Positions 43,225 to 53,888 of a stretch of 64,000 nt of DNA are shown here, in pieces. Numbering within the stretch: the stretch's first letter is position 1; the number at the start of each line of letters is the position of its first letter. The notes under the pieces were generated by a model that did no database searches, had not been told where the DNA came from, and saw only the letters and a list, made by a program, of their open reading frames with translations. The stretch lies in contig JAZKJV010000686.1 of the NCBI GenBank assembly GCA_037367405.1, forward strand, positions 744,001 to 808,000, in the 5' to 3' direction. This DNA comes from Ottelia alismoides (Eukaryota > Streptophyta > Magnoliopsida > Alismatales > Hydrocharitaceae). The position numbers and the translations under genes are program-made.

Positions 43225-44975
43225 AACCTTGCTCTACCCCGAGCAACTAAAATGAAATGCAAGAATGAAATGATTTTGGGTTCCAGACCAAGGTCATGAA
43301 TAAAAGGTGAAAATTGAGCTTGACTCGACCATTGGATTAATAATGTGACAAAACCTTATTGAGAATTGAATTTAAGACCTAACAACCTTTGAGCTCCACA
43401 AGTCTGATATTCAGGTCCTCTCAACAGTCAGGTCAGAACAAATCCTCATATGCAAATTCTGATGACTATCAATCTTACTTGTACTGTGTATGTGAAATAT
43501 AACTCTCCATATCAGAAATGGCAATGAAGCAGCGGCCTCTAACAAGGTAACTCTAATTCCCCCGTCTAGCAACTCTTTCCTCGAGGAGCGGGGTATTCCC
43601 TTCTAAGTTCAAGTGCAATCGACTCAAGAAGAGAGGGTAGAGAAGAGAAAGGACTGTGACCAGTGTAGTCACATATCCATGGAGCTTGACTAGTGTAGCC
43701 CAGTCTCTAGCTGCAGGCTTCCTTGGTATAAGACTTTAAAGCATACGCCTTACAAATATACATACTCCGACAGACATTTTTTTTTCAATCAGGGTTGTCC
43801 ATTTTTTGGAGTTCTTTTTTTCCCTTTTCTTTGACTATATACAAGGCGCTACATGTACATCGGGAGTTTTTCTTCTTGAGCAAGTATACTATCCCTCTTT
43901 TAAAGCATTATTGCAATCCACGACATCCCATCATTAGACGTCGATGACACTAGACTAGGTTGAGATGTACAAACCTCCCTAGAGGAGGATGGATGTTTCC
44001 ACCCGTGTGCTACTCCAAGCGAAAGGATTCTACCTCCCTCACCACCTCATCAATGAAGAGCTACGTGTGTGGTGCTTGTCCAAGTTATTTCACTATCTAA
44101 AAGAATTGTACATGTGTACAAAATGTTCTATTTAGACCAATCAAGATGACATGTGAACATAGACTTATGGACTCAAAGAATTAAGTCACTTGACTTGAAA
44201 AATCTTAACTCCAGTTCCTATAAGGTTTCTATGAAATTAGATAGATTAAGGTCAAGTCAAATCCATCCTCAACATCTATTCATAACTTGGTTCAGAACCC
44301 ACTAACTTTTCACTTAGCATATGCTAGATATGCAAATGAGATGTAGATGGCATGCTATATAGATGAATGAAGTGCAAGATACTTTTTTTTATGAAAAGAT
44401 GATATGCAAGAGTAAGTAAGAAGCCTCTACTATTTTATTTATATATATTTCTTTTTTATTTTTTTGGAAATTTATATCTATTATACAAATTATACAATAT
44501 ACATACTATACAAGTATACATGTATTTTACAAATTTTTTCAATTTTTACCCACCCCGAACTTATTACATAATATACAAAATACGTAAAGGTACAAGCTAT
44601 GGGTAAAGTATATATGTAATATATACACGCCCCCTATACTTAGCATGTTACATGTCCTCATAGCACGAGAAGCAAGGAAAAAGACACATCTCGTGCTAAG
44701 CGTAGGAGAGATAAAATAACAAAAGTAGAAGTTGATCCGCCCCCATACTTAGGCTCTGGTCAGCCTAAGTGTAGAAGAAGAACAAAAAATTGGGCGGATA
44801 AGGTCAAGAGTAGAAATTGATAAATAACTATACAGGGCGTGCATCGGTCCTCCCTATACTTAAGCTCTAGTTAGCCTAAGTATAGGACAGTAATGGGCAC
44901 GAGAATTGGTGGGATCTAGAGAATATACAAAGAGATCATAATCTGGATCTTTTTGATGCCGCTGATGGCTAGCGA
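43225..44975 (-). other. Non-coding 3' region of element A with stem-loop series
   Basis: No ORF. It contains three stem-loops, each followed on the minus strand by a PPT-like purine string: 44,884-44,854, 44,773-44,741 and 44,707-44,650. The block GGAATACCCCGCTCCTCGAGG at about 43,600-43,570 is conserved with element G (around 55,640-55,665), suggesting a shared element-specific noncoding domain. This is where Athila elements may encode an env-like protein; none is recognisable here. Confidence 0.65.
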
Positions 44976-45825
44976 TCAATGTTGCAAGGCTTCATGCATA
45001 GCTCTGTGTGTGTCCTCTGAGTCTGCATCATGCATGAAAACAATCTCCTCGACACAGACTAATTGTTCATTTGGTTCGACAAAGTGTTTCAGTAGTTGTC
45101 CATTCACTAGGGATGTATGTGCTCCATCTGTAAGATCTGAGATCTCTACACATCCACTATCATACACAACACAGACTATAAATGAACCCGTCCACTTGGA
45201 TTTGAGCTTCCCTGGGAAAACCTTCATCCTCGCATTGAACAACCATACCTTTTGTCCAGGAACAAAGGTCTTTCGTCTGATAAATCTATAGTGCCAATGC
45301 ATTACCTTGTCCTTGTACACCAAACTGTTGTCGTATGCTCTGTTTCTGATTTCCACAAGTTCATTGAGATACACCTCTCTCTGTTTTTGCCCTAGATGTG
45401 TGTTCCAATTGACCTTCTTAATTGCCCACGCTAATTTTTGCACTAACTCTGTGGGCAAATGGCATGGCTTCCCAAATACCATTCTGAATGGGGAGGTTCC
45501 TAATGGTGTCTTGTAAGATGTCCTGTAGGCCCAAAGGACTTTATCCAAGATCTGGGACTGGTCCATCCTGTCTGGGCAGACGAGCTTCTGCAATATGGTC
45601 TTAACCTCCCAATTTGACATCTTTGCCATGCCATAGGTACGTGGGTGGTAAGGACTAGCGACACGATGGTCGATGTCATAATCCTTCACAATTTTTCACA
45701 TCTCTGTTCACAAAATGGCTACCTTCATCGGAAATCAATACTTTGACGACCTCGAACCTAGAAATGATATGCTCTCTGGTAAACTTACAGACAGTCCTGT
45801 TGTCTGCAGCTTGGGTCAGGATAGC
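44976..45825 (-). pseudogene. Element A integrase, C-terminal half
   Basis: Two frames. 45,825-45,676 reads ILTQAADNRTVCKF, then HIISRFEVVKVLISDEGSHF, holding the second catalytic Asp (LISD). After a frameshift, 45,689-44,976 (237 codons) reads VASPYHPRTYGMAKMSNWEV, where the catalytic Glu region is changed (family: GQVE-SNREI). It then runs ILQKLV, DKVLWAYRTSYKTPLGTSPF, PCHLPTELVQK, and the C-terminal FVPGQKVWLFNARMKVFPGK and SKWTGSF. This order is that of Athila-type integrases. The reading frame upstream at 45,826-45,909 is inserted LTR and not integrase. Integrase would insert the element's cDNA into chromosomes; here it is split and dead. Confidence 0.9.
45821..45825. other. TSD of the 15.7-kb insertion, left copy
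   Basis: atagc before the terminal TGATAACC. The right copy gtagc is at 61,543-61,547, after GGATTCATGA. One mismatch. The duplicated codon area encodes the Glu-Ala of RWVEA in the host integrase. Confidence 0.8.
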
Positions 45826-46068
45826 TGATAACCAGGGTTTTGGGAGCAATAAAATGTCAGTGTTGATGTAGAGGGTTTGCTCCAAACAAAACCCTGAATA
45901 ATCAAACAAAAGTTGAATAATTTAGGAGATAGAGAAAAGATGAAGTGACAAAGCAGCTTTTATCTCTCCTATTTTATTGAATTTTTGATTGATTAATTAT
46001 TGTTTTGTTCGGAGCAAATCTTCTACACCGACATTGACATTTTATTGCTCACAAAATCCTAGTTATCA
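45826..46068. repeat. Palindrome of two opposing LTR ends
   Basis: 45,826 to ~45,945 is the reverse complement of ~45,955 to 46,068; both carry the LTR's terminal ~115 bp (…TTTGGAGC…CTCTAC…GACATTTTATTGCTC…TTATCA). The centre, near aaagcagctttt, is itself nearly self-complementary. Sequence identity between arms is high but not perfect. Confidence 0.85.
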
Positions 46069-46071
46069 AAA

Positions 46072-46090
46072 TGGTGCCATAGACGGGGAG
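46072..46090 (+). other. Element G primer-binding site (tRNA-Asp type, degenerate)
   Basis: TGGTGCCATAGACGGGGAG begins three bases after the LTR end TTATCA. It is recognisably the Athila-type TGGCGCCGTTGCCGGGGA with several changes. Confidence 0.78.
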
Positions 46091-47403
46091 ACATTAGTTA
46101 TACTTCAGTTTTTGATTTGTTTGTGATTTTTCTTTCTTCTTGTTTTTTATGGTTTTTTTCCTAGTTTCCTCGATTTTTTCTTTCGAGTTGTATTACGATT
46201 TTTACAGTTTTTATATTTTCTTGACATGTTTTTTGTTTTCTTGATATCTTCGATTTTACGATTTTGTGTGTGTTTGCAACGAGTATTGCAGGGCTTGTAG
46301 GATCAGCCGGCTTCTTCAGAAGCTGAACTAGTTGAGAGTGCAGAGATTGAATCTTTCTCTACAAGTCGGTTGTAGAGGAGTAGAGCAAGTTTGCAGATTT
46401 TTTGTACTTATATCATTTTTTGTATTTTGTGAGAGAGGAAGGGGCACTTGCCCATTTTGACTTTTGTAGGAGGGGTCAACTAAGGATATCCCGACTTGTA
46501 TCCAAACTTTGACATTCTTCGGGGTCTGTTTTGTCGGATGCCAGTGCACATGGGGGATCTCAACGTGATTTTCGATTTTCATAGATTTTTCTTTGATTCA
46601 CGTGATTTCATGGAGCCTAGGGGTGCATGCTTGATTAACTAGACAATTAAAGTAAAACGTATATCCCTAATCCACACTTAGGTGTAATTCACTGAATTAA
46701 AAACTAATTCATTCTTATGCTTGAGCTGCTGGTCTAGGGTACAATTTTTATCCTTTTTGCATACATTAGCTTAGGTTTTAAATTTCTACGCAGATCACTT
46801 GTATGTAGACTGTTGGTGTCAGGTTTGGTCTCTATCTCTGCATGCGTCATCATTTTCCATCGCATTCCATGATTCTCCTTTGGTGTGACATATTTTTAAT
46901 AGATATTGTTGAAAATATCAAAAAAATGAAAATCATAAAAATAAAAAAATAAGAAAAACATGATAAAAAAAATTGGACTCAAAATTTGTATTGGTAGAGC
47001 AATCCCCTCATTATTTACATGTACTCTCCAGACAGAGCGAGGCACATACACTAAGGAATAGAGCCATAATCCCTGGACTTGTGCCCTAAGCGCTCAGACT
47101 CACTCCCGGGTCCTATTACTTGCTGCAAGCACTTGCCTAAGACGTTAGTAGAAGTAGTATTGTTTAGGATGGTGTGCACCGCCTGCTTAAACTTGAACTA
47201 CCCGAGGATACTACACCTATGAGCTTGATAAATAACTGCTTTGTCACCTAACTTTAAATTGAAAAGATAAAAAGATCGAACTTTTATGGTCATCATTGTG
47301 TGAAGTTGGTGCACATGGGGTTGCATTGTGTTTGTATACGCCTTCACACTCATGTTTTTGACTTGACTTTGTGCTCTCTCCCTTATATCCTTTTGACATA
47401 AAA
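46091..47403 (+). other. Element G untranslated leader
   Basis: Non-coding sequence between PBS and gag, AT-rich with mixed segments. Minus-strand frames at 46,328-46,582 and 47,244-47,513 have no family resemblance. No further structure identified. Confidence 0.5.
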
Positions 47404-49640
47404 GATGACGACCAGAAGGATTTTGCGCTCAGACTTCGTGAGCTTTCGACGATCCACCATCTGTCGTATGTCTTCACAGACTCGGGATGACCCTCTTCTC
47501 GAGTCGGTCTCATCTAGTCACAATGAGAGTCATAACTAAACTCCCTCGCCTCCCAGCCCTTTTGTTGAGGTAGACCCATGCCTCAAGTTTTTGTCTATTT
47601 CTCCTACACATTTTTCACTGAGTTCTTATGAGACTTTTTCCTTCCCAGAGGATTCAAAGATCATGTCAAGAGGGAAGGGACCAATTGAGGACAGAGCTGC
47701 AGAGGACAGACAAACCAAGGAGAGACACATAGATGGGAGACTCGATCTAGCATCAGACATTACTACGGGGATTCTAAACACATTACAGTAGATGAGCCTA
47801 CAGATCAGAGATCAGTGTAGAGTCCAGGATGACTTGAGAGTTGAGAACGATGCACTAAGAGCATGATCGGGTTCTCACCACCACCTGATGTGGTTCCCAC
47901 TACTTTGAGAGATGAGTATGACCCAGGAGCCAGGATGTTATACCATTGGATTCGGTTACCATCGAATCAAGGGTTACACGAGCTGAGACTGTCCTTCATT
48001 TCTTTGCTTCCCAAGTACTACGAGAATGCTACAGAGGAGTCGTTTACCTTTTTTCAACAGTTCGAGATGATTTGGGGTACAACTAGTTATCCAGGAGTTA
48101 CACAGGAGGTTGTTCGCCTCAAGGCCTTCCCCTTCGCCTCAACATATAAGGCACTTTACTGGTTGAGTCACTTTGGGAGGGAGATTTCTACATTGGACGA
48201 TATGAAGTCCACATTCCTACGTAAGTATTTTCCTCTAGGATGGATGAACATGATAAGGAGTAAGATCTCCAACTTTACATAGCTACCACATGAATCATTC
48301 CATGAGGCATGGGATCAATTCAAGGATTTGATGGAGAGATGCGCACATCATGAGATCCTTTGAAGGTGCTTGTGCAGAATTACTTTGGAGGACTCCAGCC
48401 GGATGTACAAGGCCTAGTGAGTGCCGCATGTGGAAGCAATTATCTGAATAGGGGTGCCGAGTCAGTTTGGTCCATCTTTGAGGCGATGGAAGAGAATTCA
48501 CGTGTCATTGATTCCATTCGGGCATTCCATAAGGGCCCACAACCACCACACCATAGAGAGCATCAGAAGGTGGGACACGTTTCAGATTCTGAGTTACGAT
48601 CCCACATGGGATTCGCTAGTGAGAAGCTTACACTAGTCGATGTGATTCAGAATCAAGTTCAGGATTTACAGCTATTGCAAGAGTTGGAGAAACTGTCATC
48701 ACTTCCTTAGCAGTTAAGCGATCTGACGAAGAAGGTGACTGAGTTGCAGCTTCAATACGAGTTGTCATGCACTCCTTCTTCTACTTCTCAGCATGTTCGG
48801 AGATCTTTACCCGCTCGTATCACCTGTCAGATACAGTTTGTTCAGAGCGAACTGGTACAACCTACAGAGACTCGGCAGATTGATTGGCATGAGGATCTGT
48901 CTAATGCAGATTTGAGCTAGATCACTAGCCAAGGAGATGTTGATGTTGATTCTCAGGCTAATCTTGAGATCAACGGGATATGGTACTCTCCTGTTCAGCC
49001 TTCACAACACTTTACTCATCTGAGCGTACACCACCACCAACAGGAGCAGTATAGTCATCTGCAGCATGGACATCCACATTTCCAACATCGATAACACCAC
49101 GCAGAAGCGGTTTCACCAGCATGCATATCAGAGACCACATTCTTTTCAGTATCCTGCTACACATTCACAACCACATCATTACCAGCAATAGTAGCAGTCG
49201 TCTTTCACACCATAGAGATCTCCTCAACCTTACTCACCACAGCAGCACACTCATAGGCATGAGAGAGTAGACAACCAGGGACACCATACTAAGTCTGAGA
49301 TGTCTTTACAGGCCCTGGCACTGAACCAGATCATGGACATGTTGAGAACGCTCCAGACAGCACACATGACAGAGATGGAGTAGGTTACCCATCATCTGGA
49401 TGAGTTAACTGCGCCCAAGACCTCTCTCCCAACCCAACCTCAGATGAACCTGAACAATAAGAGGAGGCACTCAGATCTGGTAGACACCACTACAGGTACG
49501 ATCTCTTTCCTGAATTTTTATCTAACTTCATTCATCTCAGGAGCGGTAGATCATCACGATCTCTTGATTGAGAGGAGGAGAGGGCACATGATGAGGAGCA
49601 AGAGTCGATCCATGATGATGATACCATCTTGATGCTGAGG
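47404..49640 (+). pseudogene. Element G gag, broken
   Basis: A plausible start is ATG 47,404 (MTTRRILRSDFVSFRRS), with a stop within 45 codons. The conserved gag fold is at 47,930-48,282: LRLSFISLLPKYYENATEES, then VVRLKAFPFASTYKALYWLS, DDMKSTFLRKYFP and a stop. The next frame continues FHEAWDQFKDLMERCAHHEI and then, shifted, LVQNYFGGLQPDVQGLVSAA (48,367 onward), again the family order. 49,000-49,430 is Gln/His-rich and low-complexity, followed by an acidic region to 49,640. No zinc knuckle is evident. Gag would form the particle that packages element RNA. Confidence 0.85.
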
Positions 49641-49869
49641 AGGAGGACCACCATGATGATGAGGACCAATGTGATGTCCAGCCTGATGATCAAAGAGAGG
49701 GGAGTGATGCCGAGACAGTAGACATGGACATAGGTGAGTCAGACGATGACACCACTCCAGACCATGCAGACACTCCCTATGCAGATTTTTCTTCCCCTAT
49801 TTTAGAGAGTTTTGTACATACTTCTGAGATTCTAGATGTACATGTTGATTCTGTTTTTGTTGATTTGAA

Positions 49870-50640
49870 TAAACATGTTGATTTTTGTTGTCCCTGAGTT
49901 TGTTCCTTTTCTCGATGCCTTGTATGGAAAAGTAAAGAAAAATACCAAAAAGAATGATGTTACTCCAGAGACTGAGCAACTATTGAAAGATCACATTTTT
50001 TTGAAAATCCCACTCCATGATGCCTTGGATCACTTCCCTACACTCAAGCAACAATTGAAGAATAGATATACCACACATAGGAAGAAGAGATCAAATACAG
50101 AGAAATATGTTTTGATCAAAGCCACATGATGCGCTATTCGGAACAGATTACCTAAGAAGAAGAAGGATTTAGGAGCACATTATGGCAGATGTGAGATTTC
50201 ACATGCAGCATTCGATTGCACTCTATTAGATAACGGTTCTTCCATCAATTTATTACCATCTTATTTACTCGACTAGCTCGAGTTAGGTCCTCTTTACAAA
50301 TCCCACATGATCCTTCAGTTTGCTGATAGATCTGTAAAGAGACATAGAGGCATTTTGAGGAACATTATTGTGACCGTGCAAGGCCTACAGTTCCCAGCGG
50401 ACTTTAGTGTCCTGAACATGGATTTCCCTATAGAGTTGCACCTTACCCTGATCATTCTTGGGAGGTCTTTCTTGGTGACCGTGAAGGCCCTCTTCAATTA
50501 TGATATAGGGAAGGTATCTTTTCATGGCGAGGGTGAGAAGGTACATATAGAGATGACAAGAGAATCACACATATCTAGTGCCACGTCTACAGCCAGTTCA
50601 GATGCCTTGAGTTCCTTAGCCACCTGCTAGGATATCCTAG
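49870..50640 (+). pseudogene. Element G aspartic protease region
   Basis: 49,940-50,130 is the charged pre-protease segment (LKDHIFLKIPLHDALDHFP). 50,215-50,260 reads LLDNGSSINLLPSYLL, the active-site motif D-[TN]-G-[AS]-S in Athila-like proteases (LLDLGASVNLLPYS). 50,307-50,600 continues LQFADRSVKRHRGIL, FPADFSVLNMDFP and IILGRSFLVTVKALF, the flap and the ILGRPFLAT motif. Stops separate the pieces. The protease would process the polyprotein. Confidence 0.85.
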
Positions 50641-50924
50641 CAGAGGATGGGTCCGAGACTATAGTTGGCAGTTCTTCTGATGGTACATTATACTTCAGCA
50701 TGGATGATAATGAGCACATGGAGCAGATACCCGATGATTTGATTACAGGTATTTCAAATTCTGAGAGAGATTTAGTTTCATTTAGTCGAGTTATTTTCCT
50801 ATAGTCATTCTGAGGTTGAGCACAATAGCGAGTCAGATGATGTTTTAGACATCTTATGTAGTCCGACTCTAGAGCATATTGAAATGGTGGATAATCATAT
50901 TGCAGACACATCTACCACCAACAC

Positions 50925-52060
50925 AGATCCCATTACACATACGTATAAGGTTACAACCGAGCTAGATCCTACCTTGCCAGAACTGAAGACTTTTCCACCA
51001 AATATGAAGTATGCTTTGCGTGTGGGTCTACATCGATAATTTCCTATCATTATCGGTGCATCTTTGACCGAAGAGAATGAATCTCGTCTGATGGAGATTC
51101 TTGAAAGAAACCGCAAGGCTATTGGGTGGACTATATCCGATCTCCACAGGATAAATCCGACTTTGTGTTCTCACCATATCTATCTTGATCATGAAAACAT
51201 ACCTTCTAGAGAGTTTCAACACATGCTGAATCCTATTTTATGAGATTTTGTCAAGAAAAAGATTACAAAATGGTGCGACGCAAGGTTTATTTATCAAATG
51301 TCCAACTCTGAATGGGTTAGACAATTACATGTTGTCCCGAAGAAGCCGGGAATTCATATGATTAAGAATGAGAGTGGATGGGAGATTCCAAAAAGAGTAA
51401 CCACGTCATGGAGGGTTTGCATTGATTGCAAGAAATTGAATGTCATGACGAAGAAGGACCACTTCTCTTTGCCTTTTATTGACCAGGTCATAGAGAGGTT
51501 GGTAAGGAAGGAGTACTTCTATTTCCTTGACAGTTACTTCTGATACAACTAGGTTACTATTGCTCCTGAAGATCGGGAGAAGACTACTTTTACATGTCCC
51601 TTTGGTACATATGCTTTTAGATAGATGCCCTTTGGATTGTGTAATGCCCTTCTACATTCCAGAGGTGCATGCTTGCCATTTTTGCAGACATGGTTACTGA
51701 TTTTCTTGAGGTCTTTATGGATGATTTTTCTATCTATGATGAGTCCTTTGATGATTGTTTAGCACAACTAGACCAGGTTCTTCATGAATGATGTGAGGTA
51801 GATCTCATTTTATCTTGGGAAAAGAGCTATTTTATGGTTACAAACATAATTGTGTTGGGGCATGTCATCTCCAAGAGAGGCATGGAGGATAACCTAGCCA
51901 AGGTGGATGTCATCAAGTGTCTCGATCCACCATCCAACATCAATTAGTTATGGTCTTTCTAGGGCATGTTGGCTTCTATAAACGGTTTATCCAGGATTTT
52001 TATAAGATTGCCTGACCGTTAACTGAATTATTAAGCAGTGACATCGAGTTCATGTTAAAT
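50925..52060 (+). pseudogene. Element G reverse transcriptase
   Basis: Successive frames give GASLTEENESRLMEILERNR and AIGWTISDLHRINPTLCSH, then WVRQLHVVPKKPGIHMIKNE, WRVCIDCKKLN, KKDHFSLPFIDQVIERL, FYFLD (first catalytic Asp region), EKTTFTCPFGTYAFR, MPFGLCNA, and VFMDDFSIYDESFDDCL (the FMDD catalytic motif, near 51,717-51,770). A connection-like segment follows to about 52,060. At least five stops or shifts are present. The order and spacing are those of Athila-type RT. Confidence 0.88.
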
Positions 52061-52079
52061 GACAAATGTCTTAGTATCT

Positions 52080-52705
52080 TCCTCATGTTGAAAGAGAAGA
52101 TTATCAATGCTCATGTCCTACAACGACCTGATTGGTCTCTTCCCTCTGAAATCATGACGGATGCTTTAGATTTTGCAGTCAGAGCTGTATTAGGATAGAG
52201 GAGGAATGGATTCCTGTTGCTATCCACTATGCCGGCCGAACTTTAAATGATGCTCAACACAATTATACAATGACAGAGAAAGAGATGCTGACAATGGTAT
52301 TCACATTGGATAAATTCAGATCAAATCTTATTGGCTCAAAGATTACAATTTTCATGGATCATTCAGCAATCAGATATTTAATGGAGAAGAAGGATGCCAA
52401 GGCATGCCTTCTTAGATGGATTCTCTTACTTCGGGAGTTTAATTTGGATATTAGGGATAAACCTAGGGTAAAGAATGTGGTAGTTGATCACCTCTCCCGA
52501 TTACAGATAGAGCAACCTTCAGATGAGTACGTGCTAGAGATTGTAGAGAGATTTCCAGATGAGAGTATCTTTGCAGTTTTAGAGCTTCCATGGTATGCAG
52601 ATATAGTGAACCTTTCTATTTACATAGAAGAGTCCACAGGGTTGTCTGAAGGACCGAGTCGACAGGCTAGTTTCCGAGGCACAATATTACCATTGGGAGG
52701 ATAAA
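52080..52705 (+). pseudogene. Element G RNase H
   Basis: 52,125-52,270 is damaged (EIMTDALDFAVRAVLG). 52,270-52,704 is open for 144 codons: MTEKEMLTMVFTLDKFRSNL with the catalytic Glu, FMDHSAIRYLMEKKDAK with the third acidic residue, LLRWILLLREFNLDI, then VVDHLSRL. This is the usual end of the Ty3/gypsy RNase H domain. It would remove the RNA template during cDNA synthesis. Confidence 0.88.
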
Positions 52706-52729
52706 AATTCTTTTTCGTGAGGGACCGGA

Positions 52730-53888
52730 TTGTGTTTACGTGAGATGCATTCCTCGGGAGGAATACAATAGTGTCCTCACTCTGTGCCCTTCCTTAGAGG
52801 CAGGGAGACATCATTCAGGGAAGATGATGACGTAGAAGGCACTTCAGCTCAGATTTTGGTGGCCGACTCTTACTAGAGATGCTTGCACATTCGTGAAGAG
52901 TTGCCCGGATTGTTAGAGAGCAGTAGGGACAATTAGTGCTTGAGATGCGATGCCTATGCAACCTGTTATTATTTGCGAGATCTTTGATGCATGGGGTATT
53001 GATTTTATGGTACCGTTTCCTTGCAGCAGTATCTTTGAGTACATTCTTCTCGTTGTGGACTATGTTAGTAGATGGGTGGAGGCTATACCTTCACGAACCG
53101 CTAATAGCAGGATAATGTGTAGATTCCAGAGGGAACATATTATTTCATGGTTCAGTATTCCACGTATTCTCATTTCTGATGGGGGTAGCCACTTCATTAA
53201 TAAGGAGGTGAAAAAACTAGTGAAGAACTATGGCATTAATCATATAGTAGCTTCTCCTTGCCACCCATAACGAACGACATGGCTTAAGTTTCAAATAGGG
53301 AGGTGAAATCCATTCTTCAAAAATTAGTACGATCGGATAGGAAGAACTGGTCACAGCTTCTAGACCAGGTTCTTTGGGCTTATCGTACTGCATATAAGAC
53401 TCCCTTAGATACTTCACCCTTCAGACTGGTTTATGGGAAGCCATGCCATTTGCCCGTAGAGATCATGCACAAATCTGAATGGACTATCAGAGAGATTTCA
53501 CTTGATATGCAGAAAGTAGGAACCAATAGGAAAATGGATCTGAATGCGCTAGTAGAGATTCGAAATCAAGCATACGAGAACACTGTCATTTATAAGGACA
53601 AAGTGAGGAGATGGCATGATAGATATATTCGACACAAGATCTTTGTTCCTGGTCAAAAAGTATGGTTGTTCAATGCGCAATTGAAATTTTTTCCTGGCAA
53701 ATTGAAGAGCAAGTGGGAAAGATCGTAAATAGTCAGAATGGTAGACAACAATGGAAGCATTGCTATATCAGATGTGTCACCTAGTGCAGAGCCATTCGTG
53801 ATGAATGGAAAAATGCTGAAGCACTTCTTAGAGACTACTAATCATCTGGCCCATGTTGAGGTGATCTACTTTGTACAGGATGCATGAC
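52730..53888 (+). pseudogene. Element G integrase
   Basis: The HHCC zinc region is at about 52,805-52,925 (RHHSGKM, FVKSCPDC followed by a stop). The core is 52,950-53,270: [12 protein letters not shown] (first Asp), YVSRWVEAIPS, WFSIPRILISDGGSHF (second Asp), ending SPCHP and a stop. After a shift, 53,303-53,728 reads ILQKLVRSDRKNWSQLLDQV, WAYRTAYKTPLDTSPFRLVY, PCHLPVEIMHK and FVPGQKVWLFNAQLKFFPGK. The tail continues to a stop at about 53,886. The family matches element A's integrase closely. Confidence 0.9.

Noticed and set aside
45826..45909. N-terminal extension of element A's integrase frame
   Set aside because: The reading frame stays open past 45,825, but the added residues are encoded by the inserted LTR end; the true upstream integrase sequence is at 61,543.
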